From contig JAFTNW010000024.1 of NCBI GenBank assembly GCA_017451695.1, forward strand, positions 1 through 64,000: a DNA stretch of 64,000 bases, in the 5' to 3' direction. Positions 36,998 through 46,109 of the stretch are shown here, one piece after another. How positions within the stretch are numbered: position 1 is the first letter of the stretch; each line of letters begins with the position of its first letter. This stretch comes from Bacteroidaceae bacterium (lineage in GTDB: Bacteria; Bacteroidota; Bacteroidia; Bacteroidales; Bacteroidaceae). A program made the translations under genes and the position numbers. Under the pieces are notes generated by a model. The model ran no database searches and was not told where the DNA came from. It was given only the letters and a program-made list of their open reading frames with translations.

Positions 36998-39900
36998 TTA
37001 GAGACTTACTCTCTTGGTTACAATCTTGTCGTTTTCGCGTACCTTTATAATATAGATACCGCTTGTCATATTCTCGACCTTGCGGCCTGCCACATCATAA
37101 ATGGCAACGATTGCATTGCTGTCTATGGTGTTTATGTCAACTATTCCGGTAGTGCCCGTAGCGGGAATACCTATTGCACGCATAGCAACAGGAGCCTTCA
37201 CCGAACCTGCCATACCGGCGAAAGTTATACCGCCGTCGATATCGAACATTTCGCCTGTTACCTTATTATATAGACGGAATATAACATTCTCGCCCGCCTC
37301 ACCGGCAACAGATACAAATGCAAGACCATTGATGAAGCCACCCTCGCCACGGCACTCATCGTCCACAAAAGCTACAACCACCAAATCGTCGGTTTCCTCA
37401 ATGTCTACCCTGGCAATCACAGGCATAGTGTTGGCAAACTTGCTGCCATCTATCACCCACATTGATGCTCCGCGTGCTGCAGCTCTCGATGCGGTGTTTG
37501 CTGTAAAGTAGCCCTGCTCCATTGTAAAGCGGCCCGGCATAGAGACTGTTGCCGATGCGTTTGTATACACCATATAACCCTCCTGGGGCATAAGTTCTGC
37601 AAGATCGCCGAGCCAAGCGCCACCGGTACAGGTTACAAAGCCCCTGTCTTTGGAGAGGATAATGTCGCCTTCGCTGAAAGCAGATGCATCGAAAATATCC
37701 TCAACGGCATATGCATATTCATAGGGATATGATACCCAGTTCCAGCCCTTCTCGAGCTTTTTATCAGCAATGCTGCCATCGTTACTGAACATATTTGCCA
37801 TAGTAACGACACTTGCCGATGAGAGCATATTCACTTTATATGCCTCGGCCTCTGTTATATAATCGAGTGTGCCGAAGGGACCATATTTTGCATCATTGAA
37901 TACAAGGTCGGTCTTGCTACGGGCCTCGATGAGAGTTTTTGAAAGTTCGCTTACCGGAATAGTAGAATTGATAAGCGAAATCCAGCTCCAACCCTCGGCA
38001 ACGGTTAATTTCTCGGCCATTTCAACATGCTGCTCAAAGGAGACTGTATTACCACCATCCTCTACCGAAGCAGCATCGTACTCTACGTTGATGGTAGCCT
38101 GCGGGCAAAGGGCACGGGCAACTATTGTGTAGTTTACATTGTTGCCATCGAGCTCGCCGTCGGAAATCTCAAATACTTCCCAGTCGTAAGGCAATTCCAG
38201 CTGCCCTGGAGTTACATTGATACTCAATGCAGAGGCATCGAAATCGGCATCCTCGGGCGAGAATGTAACGGTCAAAGTCTGCTCCTCGCCATCGTTGTAG
38301 AATGTATTGCCTATGCCGTTTACAAAAAGTTCATCTACACGTCTTTTTACAGTAACTGCACAGGTTTCAACAACCGAGGAATTATCCTCGCTGGTAAATG
38401 TAATGACAGCATCGCCCTTGCCGTTTACACGGAAGTTGTGAACACCGTTTACATCATCGTAGCCGGTGTATTCAATTGCAAAATTATCGTTTACCTCCAC
38501 AAGAATATTCTTGTTTGTGGCATCGGTGGGATAGGCTGTTGCTGTAATAGAGAATTCCGGCATTTCGGCATTTCCATACCAAATAATCTTTTCTGTTTCA
38601 GAAAGTTCAATCTTGTTTACCGACTGAACCACTAAGAGAGGAACCTGGTCGGTAATATCCCCGTTCACAACTGCATTGACCAATACACGTACATCGGGCA
38701 CGGTAATAAAGCGGAACCTTAATACGCAGGTTCTCTTATCGTCGCTCAACATAGTGCTTATAATCTCTACCTCGGCATCGCCAAGCTGCTCCAAATTGCC
38801 GTTTACTATGAACATTTCAAATGTATCTACATTTGCATCGCCCGGCTCTACCTGCGCAACAGCCTCAATAACCTGACCAACAGCCACCTGCACGCCATTC
38901 GAGCCTTCGTCTATTACCTGCCCTGCTACGCTCACAATGTTTACGCCTGTGGGTGTGCGCTTGATAACAGTATAATGCTCAACTACCACATCGGGGTTAT
39001 CGTCGCTGGTGAATGTGAATGCCACCTCACCGGGAGCATATGCGTGCAATTCATAAACACCGGTTTCATTGTTAAATAAGATTTCTGCCACGGCAGGTGC
39101 CGAGGACTCCACGGTAAAGCGGTCGTTTTTAACGCCATCGTCGGGTGTTACATCATATTTGAAATCGAGCACCTGGGCGCTTTCGCCAATCCAATATTCG
39201 GGTTGCAACGAAACATCGATGCTTTGTACCCTGTTATATACGTTAAGCAGCACATTGCCACCCATTCGCGTTCCATCTACAAATATCTGCAAATAGAAAT
39301 CTTCGGCGGGGAGCATCGTAAACACAAAATTCATTGTGCATACACCATTGGCTACATTCGTACCGGTTACCGACACGCAATCCTCGTAACCCTGGATTTC
39401 CATACCGTCGCTGTTCACGAAGCGCATTTCAAAACTATTGAAATCGGCATCGGCAGGGTTGAGCTCTGCCACAGCAGTAACTGTCTCGCCTACATAAACA
39501 TCGGCCATCGGGCGTGTTTCGGCACCCTCAACCGACTCACCGTTTATGGTGGTGATTGTGGCATCATATACAGCCTGCTTTACAATAACCTCAACCTCAA
39601 CACTCTTTGTTGTGTCATATTTACTTGTGAACACCAGAGTGGTTGTACCCTTCTTCATTGCTGTAACAATGTATTTCGAACCCGTATCATCGGTTTCAAC
39701 CAACACGGTAGAGGGATCGAGCGAGGTTAATGTGTATTCTTCGTTGGGTTCCACCACAGGAGCGCCGCTATCGTCATATACCCAATTGAAAATGGGAGCG
39801 TTTACATAGCCTGTCATATCCTTTGAATACTCATCGATGATTGTAAACTCTATGTTACCCTCATAACTGAACTCCTGCAATGCCGACAAGACATTCACTT

Positions 39901-40900
39901 GGAATGTAACCTCTGCATCGGGGTTGTCATTGGCCACAGCGGTAACGGTGGCGGTTCCCAAAGCAACGGGAAGAATGGTTGTACCGTCAACTATCTGAAT
40001 CACATCATCGCTATCTACGGTGAATGTAACACCGGGGCTTGTGGGAGAGGTCTCGTTGTTGTTATATACCACATTGGGAACAAAACTACCCACGCCAAGA
40101 TAGATGTCGGCATCGGCAATGGCGATACTTGTTACCGGCTGATATACCAAAATATTAACATCAACTGTAAGCCCACCTGCAACAGCCCTTGCAATCACCG
40201 GGTCAGGGGTTGAATTCAAAGCGGTAATTACATCGTTCCCCTCCTCTATTGTTACGTAGTATGAAGTAGGGTTGCCTGCGTCGTCCATCGATGTAAGGTC
40301 CCAAGTGATAGAGCCCTCGGGAGTGGTTGCCGGCATCTCCTCGCCATTGGTATCTGACTTGAAGATATATTCGATTAATGCACCGTCGCTCACGGTCATT
40401 TTCTCGCCCACATTCACACGAATGGCGTTGATATTCGCGTAATAGGTAACGCGCATTTGGTTAGCAGGTGTAAACAAACCTCTAAAAATCTGAATGCTCT
40501 GATTCTCTTCATAGGTGAAGTCGCCTTTGTAGGTAATAAGAGGCTGTTCGCCCGATTCATCATACATTTCAAGAGGATAGACAAGCCCGCTTATAGGGTC
40601 GTACACCTTGAAATCGATTTGACTGTCCACATCGTCGTTGGTACCACCCACACGAAGTGTATAGACCTTGTAGTTGTCGGCCATCATATAAGACGTAGAC
40701 AGGGCTCTTATCTGGTCACCGATAAAAGCAGCCACTTGAGGTTCCGTCACGCCCGAAAAGATGTCGTGAGAAGCAGATTCTACGCTAACGTACACGACAG
40801 TTTGCTCCTGATACTCACTCGATGGATCGCTCCACCCGCTCTGTGCCCACAGCGTCATTGATCCCATCAAGAACAACAAGGTTAATAGATGTTTTCTCAT
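36998..40900 (-). CDS. T9SS-sorted surface protein with Ig-like repeats
   Basis: A 1300-residue secreted protein with a signal peptide (MRKHLLTLLFLMGSMTLWAQ). Residues 20-165 form an N-terminal beta module. Several Ig-like repeats of the BIG2 kind follow (VTSIAIADADIYLGVGSF, TVTAVANDNPDAEVTF, VAFTFTSDDNPDVVVEHY). From about residue 980 there is a module with tryptophan pairs, GWSWISL and GWNWVSYPYEY, ending PQEGYMVYTNA. The C-terminus is a T9SS type A sorting domain (AIVAIYDVAGRKVENMTSGI, then IIKVRENDKIVTKRVSL). It is monocistronic, with a promoter box at 40962 and a terminator at 36955, and it is divergent from a hybrid regulator. A surface adhesin role is inferred. Confidence 0.87.
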   Translation of the reverse strand: MRKHLLTLLFLMGSMTLWAQSGWSDPSSEYQEQTVVYVSVESASHDIFSGVTEPQVAAFIGDQIRALSTSYMMADNYKVYTLRVGGTNDDVDSQIDFKVYDPISGLVYPLEMYDESGEQPLITYKGDFTYEENQSIQIFRGLFTPANQMRVTYYANINAIRVNVGEKMTVSDGALIEYIFKSDTNGEEMPATTPEGSITWDLTSMDDAGNPTSYYVTIEEGNDVITALNSTPDPVIARAVAGGLTVDVNILVYQPVTSIAIADADIYLGVGSFVPNVVYNNNETSPTSPGVTFTVDSDDVIQIVDGTTILPVALGTATVTAVANDNPDAEVTFQVNVLSALQEFSYEGNIEFTIIDEYSKDMTGYVNAPIFNWVYDDSGAPVVEPNEEYTLTSLDPSTVLVETDDTGSKYIVTAMKKGTTTLVFTSKYDTTKSVEVEVIVKQAVYDATITTINGESVEGAETRPMADVYVGETVTAVAELNPADADFNSFEMRFVNSDGMEIQGYEDCVSVTGTNVANGVCTMNFVFTMLPAEDFYLQIFVDGTRMGGNVLLNVYNRVQSIDVSLQPEYWIGESAQVLDFKYDVTPDDGVKNDRFTVESSAPAVAEILFNNETGVYELHAYAPGEVAFTFTSDDNPDVVVEHYTVIKRTPTGVNIVSVAGQVIDEGSNGVQVAVGQVIEAVAQVEPGDANVDTFEMFIVNGNLEQLGDAEVEIISTMLSDDKRTCVLRFRFITVPDVRVLVNAVVNGDITDQVPLLVVQSVNKIELSETEKIIWYGNAEMPEFSITATAYPTDATNKNILVEVNDNFAIEYTGYDDVNGVHNFRVNGKGDAVITFTSEDNSSVVETCAVTVKRRVDELFVNGIGNTFYNDGEEQTLTVTFSPEDADFDASALSINVTPGQLELPYDWEVFEISDGELDGNNVNYTIVARALCPQATINVEYDAASVEDGGNTVSFEQHVEMAEKLTVAEGWSWISLINSTIPVSELSKTLIEARSKTDLVFNDAKYGPFGTLDYITEAEAYKVNMLSSASVVTMANMFSNDGSIADKKLEKGWNWVSYPYEYAYAVEDIFDASAFSEGDIILSKDRGFVTCTGGAWLGDLAELMPQEGYMVYTNASATVSMPGRFTMEQGYFTANTASRAAARGASMWVIDGSKFANTMPVIARVDIEETDDLVVVAFVDDECRGEGGFINGLAFVSVAGEAGENVIFRLYNKVTGEMFDIDGGITFAGMAGSVKAPVAMRAIGIPATGTTGIVDINTIDSNAIVAIYDVAGRKVENMTSGIYIIKVRENDKIVTKRVSL

Positions 40901-40961
40901 AACAATGAATATTTTGAATGATTAATAAATATTTTACAGTTTTCACAAATTTTCATTGATG

Positions 40962-40969
40962 CAAATTTA
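40962..40969 (-). promoter_or_regulatory. -7 box of the 1300-residue surface gene
   Basis: Minus-strand TAAATTTG, an exact TAnnTTTG match, 62 bp upstream of the ATG at 40900. No consensus TTTG is found at the right distance upstream, so an activator may be needed. Confidence 0.5.
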
Positions 40970-41092
40970 TCTTTTGAAAAACGAAGGTTTTTTCACACAA
41001 AAGATATTGTTTTTAACGCAAAACACAATTACCACCCACAAAGAGCACAATACGTAAAAATCTCACTACAAATGTTAAAAAATATGAAATAT

Positions 41093-41118
41093 GGGGGGGG
41101 TAATTTTTATTACCTTTG
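41093..41118 (+). promoter_or_regulatory. -7 box with an upstream tract of eight G for the hybrid regulator
   Basis: TACCTTTG at 41111-41118 is an exact -7 consensus, 22 bp before the ATG at 41140. A run of eight G residues (41093-41100) lies just upstream, at the place between -33 and -7. No TTTG is found 19-21 bp upstream of the -7 box. Confidence 0.5.
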
Positions 41119-41139
41119 CCAAAAGCAACAAAAAAGAAT

Positions 41140-43470
41140 ATGAAAAACACCATTATTATAGCCATAACCGCTCTCTTTTGCACGCTGTTTTCCTGCAAAG
41201 AGAACGCCACAAAAAAGAGCAACGAACACGAAATCGCAGCAGCCGCAATAGCCGACAGCGTAAAGAGTGTGGAGAGGCTGAAAATGCACCTGGAACACTT
41301 CGATTCATTGAACGAAAAGAGGGCTGCACTGCTCATAAGGCAGAAATTAGGCAGCGCACTACGCAAAAAATCGGTTTTCGACGCAGCCATAACCGTGCAC
41401 GAGCAGTGCATTGCCACCGCCACCGAACTGCAAGATACTTTGCAGCTTATAATAGCCCTTAACAACCAGGGAACAAATTTCAGACGCATTGGAGACCTCG
41501 AAGAGGCCAGCATATACCACTACCACGCATTGGAGCTATGCGACAACACCGTGGGCGACACCTCGTTCATTGCACGCAAGAACAGGGTGCGCACACTCAA
41601 CGGGCTGGGCAACGTGATGCTGTCGCTGCGCAATACCGAGGTGGCCGAGGAGATGTTCCGCCGCGCCCTGCAAGGCGAAAAGGAGCTCAACAGCGCTACG
41701 GGGCAAGCCATAAACTATGCCAACATAGGTGCCATAAAGGAGATGGAGGGCGATATAGATTCGGCTCGCATATATTACAACCTCTCTATGGAGAAGAACG
41801 TAGAGGGCAACAACAGATTGGGCATAAGCCTGTGCCACCAGAATCTTGGCGATCTCGATGAGAAAAGCGGCAACCTCGCGAGCGCGCGCGAGAACTATAT
41901 AAAGAGCTATAAAATTGGTGTGCAGAACAAGGATGTATGGCACTGGCTCAACTCCTGTATTTCGCTTGCAGGGCTCTATCTTAAAGAAGGAAACATAAAA
42001 GAAGCCGAAAGATACAACAGCGAAGCTTTAGATGCTGCCGTGAAGATTAAGGCAAAGAGCAGGCTTGCCAACCTTTATTTGCAGCAAGCAAAAATTTATG
42101 AAAGCGGTGGAAAATATGAGAAAGCACTGCATAGCACGCAAAAAGCAAACATATACAAAGACAGCATAGAGAGCGAAGAAAACCGCGTGTATATGCAGAA
42201 CCTGCGTGTAAAATATGAGGTGAACAAAAGGAAAAAGGAGGTAGACGAGGCATTGGCTCTTGCACAATATGAAAAGCATATGCGCAACCTGATATTGTGG
42301 AGCAGCATTCTCACCATTTTGCTCATTCTTGTGGCTGTTGCTGCATTCATACGAGCAGCAATGGAGCGCAAGAGGGCAAACTCACTGCTGGAAAAGAGCA
42401 ACCGCGAACGCCAGGATTTCTACCGCGGAATTACACACCAGTTGCGCACACCGCTCACCATAATTTTAGGAATGACACACGAACTAAGCCGTTTCATACC
42501 GGCCGACAACAAGGTGGCACAGGAGTCCTTCGGCGCGGTTACCCGCAAAAGCCACGAACTGCTGGACCTTGTAACGGAAATGATTAGATACAACAAGGGA
42601 GAGCAGGGAGAACCCATTGTATCGGAACTTAGAACAGGAGATAGCGAGGTATCTGTCAAGAACTCACCCATCATAAACAACGAAATAGAGGATAACGAAA
42701 ATTATATTCTTGTGGCCGAGGACGACTACGACATGGCATTGCTCATTACACAAATGCTCAAGAACCAGGGATACAGATACCACTGGGCGCAAAACGGGCA
42801 GGAAGCATACCAATTTGTAGAAAGGAATCTGCCACGACTCATAATCACAGACATTATGATGCCGCAAATGGACGGGCTTGAACTAATAAAAGCCATAAGA
42901 GCCAACGAAAAGACCAACCACATACCCATAATAGTGGTTTCGGCGCGCACCGAGAACGACGAACGATTGGCCGGATTCAATGCCGGAGCCGAGGTGTACC
43001 TGGGCAAGCCATTCATTCCCGACGAGCTACTGCTTATGGTGCGCAAACTGCTGGAGCAAAGGGAATTACTCAAGAAAAAATACAGCCAGCAGATAGAGGA
43101 GGCCGACAAGACCGACTATAGCGAAATTATCAAAGGGGTAAACAAGAGCGAGCAAGAGTTCATAAAGCAGATTAACGAATACATAAGCGAGAATATAATG
43201 GACTGCAACCTGAATGCCGCAATGCTTGCCAACCACTTGATAATGAGCATATCCACACTAAATAGAAAGATAAACGGCATAACAGGCACCAACACCACCA
43301 ACTACATACGCCAGCGTAAACTTGCGCGTGCCAAATACTTGCTCAAAAACAGCGACATGTCTATGGGCGAGATACAGGCAGTGTGCGGGTTTGAAACGCC
43401 CAGCTACTTCAGCCGCACATTCAAAGCCGAGTTCAACATAACACCCACGGAATACAGGCGAAGCAAATAG
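41140..43470 (+). CDS. Hybrid two-component-type regulator (TPR, histidine-kinase H-box, receiver, AraC HTH) lacking an ATPase domain
   Basis: The ATG at 41140 gives 776 residues with a lipoprotein-like signal (MKNTIIIAITALFCTLFSC). Residues about 30-370 are periplasmic TPR repeats (ASIYHYHALELCD, ARIYYNLSMEKN). One membrane helix lies near 384-404 (LILWSSILTILLILVAV). A DHp helix with the H-box GITHQLRTPLTIILG is near 430. A receiver follows from about 521 (acidic AEDDYD, phosphate-accepting Asp in ITDIMMPQMDG, then VVSART and LGKPF). An AraC-type double HTH is at 689-776. The HATPase_c catalytic domain, which should lie between H-box and receiver, is absent; only about 60 residues separate them. 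It probably senses a periplasmic signal and acts on neighbouring surface genes, but without its own kinase activity. Confidence 0.88.
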   Translation: MKNTIIIAITALFCTLFSCKENATKKSNEHEIAAAAIADSVKSVERLKMHLEHFDSLNEKRAALLIRQKLGSALRKKSVFDAAITVHEQCIATATELQDTLQLIIALNNQGTNFRRIGDLEEASIYHYHALELCDNTVGDTSFIARKNRVRTLNGLGNVMLSLRNTEVAEEMFRRALQGEKELNSATGQAINYANIGAIKEMEGDIDSARIYYNLSMEKNVEGNNRLGISLCHQNLGDLDEKSGNLASARENYIKSYKIGVQNKDVWHWLNSCISLAGLYLKEGNIKEAERYNSEALDAAVKIKAKSRLANLYLQQAKIYESGGKYEKALHSTQKANIYKDSIESEENRVYMQNLRVKYEVNKRKKEVDEALALAQYEKHMRNLILWSSILTILLILVAVAAFIRAAMERKRANSLLEKSNRERQDFYRGITHQLRTPLTIILGMTHELSRFIPADNKVAQESFGAVTRKSHELLDLVTEMIRYNKGEQGEPIVSELRTGDSEVSVKNSPIINNEIEDNENYILVAEDDYDMALLITQMLKNQGYRYHWAQNGQEAYQFVERNLPRLIITDIMMPQMDGLELIKAIRANEKTNHIPIIVVSARTENDERLAGFNAGAEVYLGKPFIPDELLLMVRKLLEQRELLKKKYSQQIEEADKTDYSEIIKGVNKSEQEFIKQINEYISENIMDCNLNAAMLANHLIMSISTLNRKINGITGTNTTNYIRQRKLARAKYLLKNSDMSMGEIQAVCGFETPSYFSRTFKAEFNITPTEYRRSK

Positions 43471-43514
43471 ACAGGCACTTGAAGAGTGCTACACAAGAAA
43501 AACGATATTTCAAG

Positions 43515-43545
43515 GCTCTCCCTTTTATCAAGGGAGGGCTTTTTT
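43515..43545 (+). terminator. Rho-independent terminator after the hybrid regulator
   Basis: Stem GCTCTCCCTT / AAGGGAGGGC with a short ATC loop, followed by six T residues, 45 bp past the stop codon. Confidence 0.85.
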
Positions 43546-43679
43546 ACGTTTTGTACAAAAAAAAACACCTTTTGAGCGCCTTTATGCGCTTTAAGTGAAA
43601 AAAACGATGCTTTTGAGTGAAAAAGAAATACACTTTTTCTTGGCAATTTTGTTGCATAAAAACAAAATGTACGCAGTTT

Positions 43680-44033
43680 ATGACAGACGTAATGGAAAAA
43701 CTGAAGAAAAGATACACAAAAATGCTGGGCTGCGAACCGCCATTTTTTGTAGATAATGGTTATACCATTGAGAAATTTGCTGCCGACCTGGGAACAAACC
43801 GCAGTTACGCATCGAAATTCACAAACTGCGCATTGGGGATATCCTTCCCCACCCTGCTCAATAAATTAAGGCTTGCACATTTTATTCGTCTGAAAAGCGA
43901 GAATCCCGGCACCCCCATAAAGACACTTGCCGAAAAATGCGGATTCAAGAACAGTTTTTCATTTCGCAGGGCATTCAAAAGCGAGTATGGGGTATCGGCA
44001 AGCGAGTATTTCAAAAGCACATTAAAAGACTAA
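43680..44033 (+). CDS. Small AraC-family DNA-binding protein
   Basis: A 117-residue protein from the ATG at 43680; an in-frame GTG at 43617 would add 21 residues without family support. It consists of little more than the AraC double helix-turn-helix: FVDNGYTIEKFAADLGTNRS, LLNKLRLAHFIRL, then TLAEKCGFKNSFSFRRAFKSEYG, ending VSASEYFKS. No sensor domain is present, so it may act with a partner or be constitutively active. It lies behind a terminator and is convergent with the DUF1573 gene; the two stop codons overlap by 4 bp. Its position next to the hybrid regulator suggests a shared target set; this is not shown. Confidence 0.8.
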   Translation: MTDVMEKLKKRYTKMLGCEPPFFVDNGYTIEKFAADLGTNRSYASKFTNCALGISFPTLLNKLRLAHFIRLKSENPGTPIKTLAEKCGFKNSFSFRRAFKSEYGVSASEYFKSTLKD

Positions 44034-44419
44034 TTCTCCTCTTGGGGAAGTACCATTGCCTTTATGCGCACCACGTTTTTGCGGGGGCGTGTGTTGGTAT
44101 ATACATATATGCTCTTCAAGTAGAGCCCTTCGCGGTTTTTGGGATAGAATGTAACGAAAACCTGTCCCTTACCGCCGGGGAAGATATCATCTGTTGAGTG
44201 CGTTGCATAAGTACACCCGCATTTCAAAAAAACACCTTCTATACGCATAGGCTTGTCGCCCGTGTTCACTACATCGAACACACAAGTTACGGAATCGGTT
44301 GCGGCCGACAAGTTTCCGAAATCGTGCATTTTTTTGGGCAGATGAACCTGAGCCTGCGCCGCCATGTTGAGCGGCAAGAGAAGAAAGCAGAATAATATGA
44401 AGGTGATTTTGCTATTCAT
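44030..44419 (-). CDS. DUF1573 exported protein
   Basis: A 129-residue protein from the ATG at 44419, which gives a clean signal peptide (MNSKITFILFCFLLLPLNMA). The mature part is a single Ig-like beta domain of the DUF1573 family, with HDFGNLSAATDSVTCVFDV, NTGDKPMRIEGVFLKCGCTY and PGGKGQVFVTFYP. This family is widespread in Bacteroidetes periplasms with unknown function. It overlaps the end of the AraC-type gene. Confidence 0.85.
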   Translation of the reverse strand: MNSKITFILFCFLLLPLNMAAQAQVHLPKKMHDFGNLSAATDSVTCVFDVVNTGDKPMRIEGVFLKCGCTYATHSTDDIFPGGKGQVFVTFYPKNREGLYLKSIYVYTNTRPRKNVVRIKAMVLPQEEN

Positions 44420-44615
44420 TGTGCCACGAAGATATAACAATATAATCGAACTTACTTTATTACAAACTGTTTTTTTTGCTATCTTGCCACAAAAATTTAT
44501 TTTTGGTATAAAAAAATCCGCATCCAATGCCTGCATCGCTGGCAATAAAATCTTTTATCTGCTCAAACACAGATACCTGCTGTGAATTTAATTCCATAAC
44601 TTAAATTATTAATGT

Positions 44616-45515
44616 TCAATTCACATTCCTCCACACTAAATAACTTATACTCTTTGGCATTTTTCTACGCCCTGTATAATAATTATCCTTGCCGAATTCG
44701 TGCTTTGTTCCGGCCTCATCTACAGCCCAACCATAAGCCGATGAACCCACAAGATAAATGGCATTATCGATGCTTAAATCGACCAGTGCCTGTGCAAAGT
44801 CGTGAAACGATTCACGGGTAACAGTTTCTACCATAAACACACGGCCCTCCTGTTCACAAATACCACGGCGTATCGACTTCCCTTTGGGCTCATTGTCTAT
44901 GAGCTTGCCATTGCTCACAAGGGGATATTGGCGAAAGAAATAGCCTTTTTGTTTTGTGGCCTCTTCAAATAGTGGGGAGTTCTCGGCTACTCCTATGGTT
45001 ACATTGCCGTTTATCGATGCGCAGTATCCTTTTTTTGAAAGCCCCCAAGCAAGCGGCTCGCCGGCCAGCACGAATGCTCCCACTATATTACCATTATCGG
45101 CTCTCACATCGGCAGCTTGGGCGGCATAAACTATAGTTGTGTCGCTTTTATCAATCGCACCAACGTGCAACGACATTTGCGCATTGTGTGGTATATAAAG
45201 TTTTAATGGAATATCATTTATCACCGTATCTCTAATTTCGGTGTAGCCAGCAATGGTGCTATCAACATTGCTCCACGTTATTTTATTTCTAACAGTGTCG
45301 GTTACACATACTTTTTCAAACAAAGCAGGCTCCACCTCCTCAATTCTTGAAACCTCGTCGGCCCTATTTGAAATTGCATATATTAATGCCGCAATTATAA
45401 CCATACCCAAAATAATCAGGCCGCCAATGAGCATATAGGCGTATCGGGGAATTTTATTTTCCTCCTTGCCTATAATGCGTATTTGGTCGTCTCTTATTTC
45501 TTTATTTTCTCTCAT
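44616..45515 (-). CDS. Membrane-anchored protein with possible phosphodiester glycosidase (NAGPA)-like domain
   Basis: A 299-residue protein with a charged cytoplasmic start (MRENKEIRDDQIRIIGKEEN), one membrane helix at about residues 25-47, and an outside domain. The outside domain has a pattern like the NAGPA/phosphodiester glycosidase fold: NGNIVGAFVLAG, ASINGNVTIGVAE, GRVFMVETVTRESFHDFAQA, then IYLVGSSAYGWAVDEAG, where the family usually has a DGGGS-type motif. Here that motif reads VGSSAYGW, so activity is uncertain. The gene follows the LytTR regulator by only 2 bp, so the two are co-expressed and this could be its sensor or anti-regulator. The fold call is tentative. Confidence 0.5.
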   Translation of the reverse strand: MRENKEIRDDQIRIIGKEENKIPRYAYMLIGGLIILGMVIIAALIYAISNRADEVSRIEEVEPALFEKVCVTDTVRNKITWSNVDSTIAGYTEIRDTVINDIPLKLYIPHNAQMSLHVGAIDKSDTTIVYAAQAADVRADNGNIVGAFVLAGEPLAWGLSKKGYCASINGNVTIGVAENSPLFEEATKQKGYFFRQYPLVSNGKLIDNEPKGKSIRRGICEQEGRVFMVETVTRESFHDFAQALVDLSIDNAIYLVGSSAYGWAVDEAGTKHEFGKDNYYTGRRKMPKSISYLVWRNVN

Positions 45516-45517
45516 AA

Positions 45518-45880
45518 CTATTTAACCTCTTTTTCCAATAACTCTTTTAATTGTTTCAAAGCCTCTTTTGAGGCAGTTACCGTATGGCTTATGGAAGACG
45601 CATCGGAGAGTATCAGTTTTTGTTTAGGAATATTTATGTAATAAATGTAGGCACGATTGATTATTAAACTTTTTCCTATACGAATAAATGTATTACCATC
45701 ATTACCAAGTTGTTTGGACATCATACTCTCTATCTGTCCTAATTGATAAGAGAGCATACGCACCTCGTTATCGGCCTGGACAAGCGTTGAGTAATTGCCG
45801 TCAGATGCGATATACACAATTTTGTCCGGTGCAATGCGGACTAAATCGATAGAGGTTGGTATGATTAAGAATTTCTTCAT
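45518..45880 (-). CDS. Stand-alone LytTR DNA-binding regulator
   Basis: A 120-residue protein made of a LytTR domain and nothing else. Family features are VRIAPDKIVYIASDGNYSTL near the start, GNTFIRIGKSLIINRAYIYY in the middle, and a final helix VTASKEALKQLKELLEKE. No receiver domain is present. LytTR proteins bind pairs of direct repeats spaced two helical turns apart, and two such pairs lie in the region upstream (45963-46073). A membrane-protein gene follows 2 bp downstream, as in LytTR systems controlled by a membrane partner. Confidence 0.9.
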   Translation of the reverse strand: MKKFLIIPTSIDLVRIAPDKIVYIASDGNYSTLVQADNEVRMLSYQLGQIESMMSKQLGNDGNTFIRIGKSLIINRAYIYYINIPKQKLILSDASSISHTVTASKEALKQLKELLEKEVK

Positions 45881-45917
45881 TTACCGTGGTGTGTTGTGGC
45901 TCTTGTAATGATTAGCA

Positions 45918-45949
45918 CAAATGTAGCCAAAATCAACCTGCTGCACAAT
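45918..45949 (-). promoter_or_regulatory. Promoter of the LytTR-membrane protein operon
   Basis: Minus-strand TACATTTG (complement of 45918-45925), exact TAnnTTTG, 38 bp before the ATG. ATTG lies 20 bp upstream (complement of 45946-45949) as the -33 element. Confidence 0.65.
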
Positions 45950-45962
45950 TTTTCTTTCTTGT

Positions 45963-46073
45963 AATGTACGAAATTATTCTTTTAATGTATGAAATTACCA
46001 AGCAGCAAAATGAATTATTCCAAATTGCAAGGCGACAAGCATTTCATACGCTCTCACGCTCTTTTCGTACATT
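45963..46073. promoter_or_regulatory. Two inverted pairs of LytTR-type direct repeats
   Basis: Pair one: TAATGTACGAAATTA at 45962-45976 and TAATGTATGAAATTA at 45983-45997, a 21-bp period. Pair two, on the other strand: complement of CTTTTCGTACATTA (46061-46074) and complement of GCATTTCATACG (46040-46050), also 21 bp apart. Both pairs read TGTACGAAA first and GTATGAAA second in their own direction. Each pair stands about 13 bp from the -33 region of one of the two divergent promoters. Confidence 0.75.
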
Positions 46074-46109
46074 ATACAATTAAATTCTTTATCATACTTC
46101 TGTTTTTTA

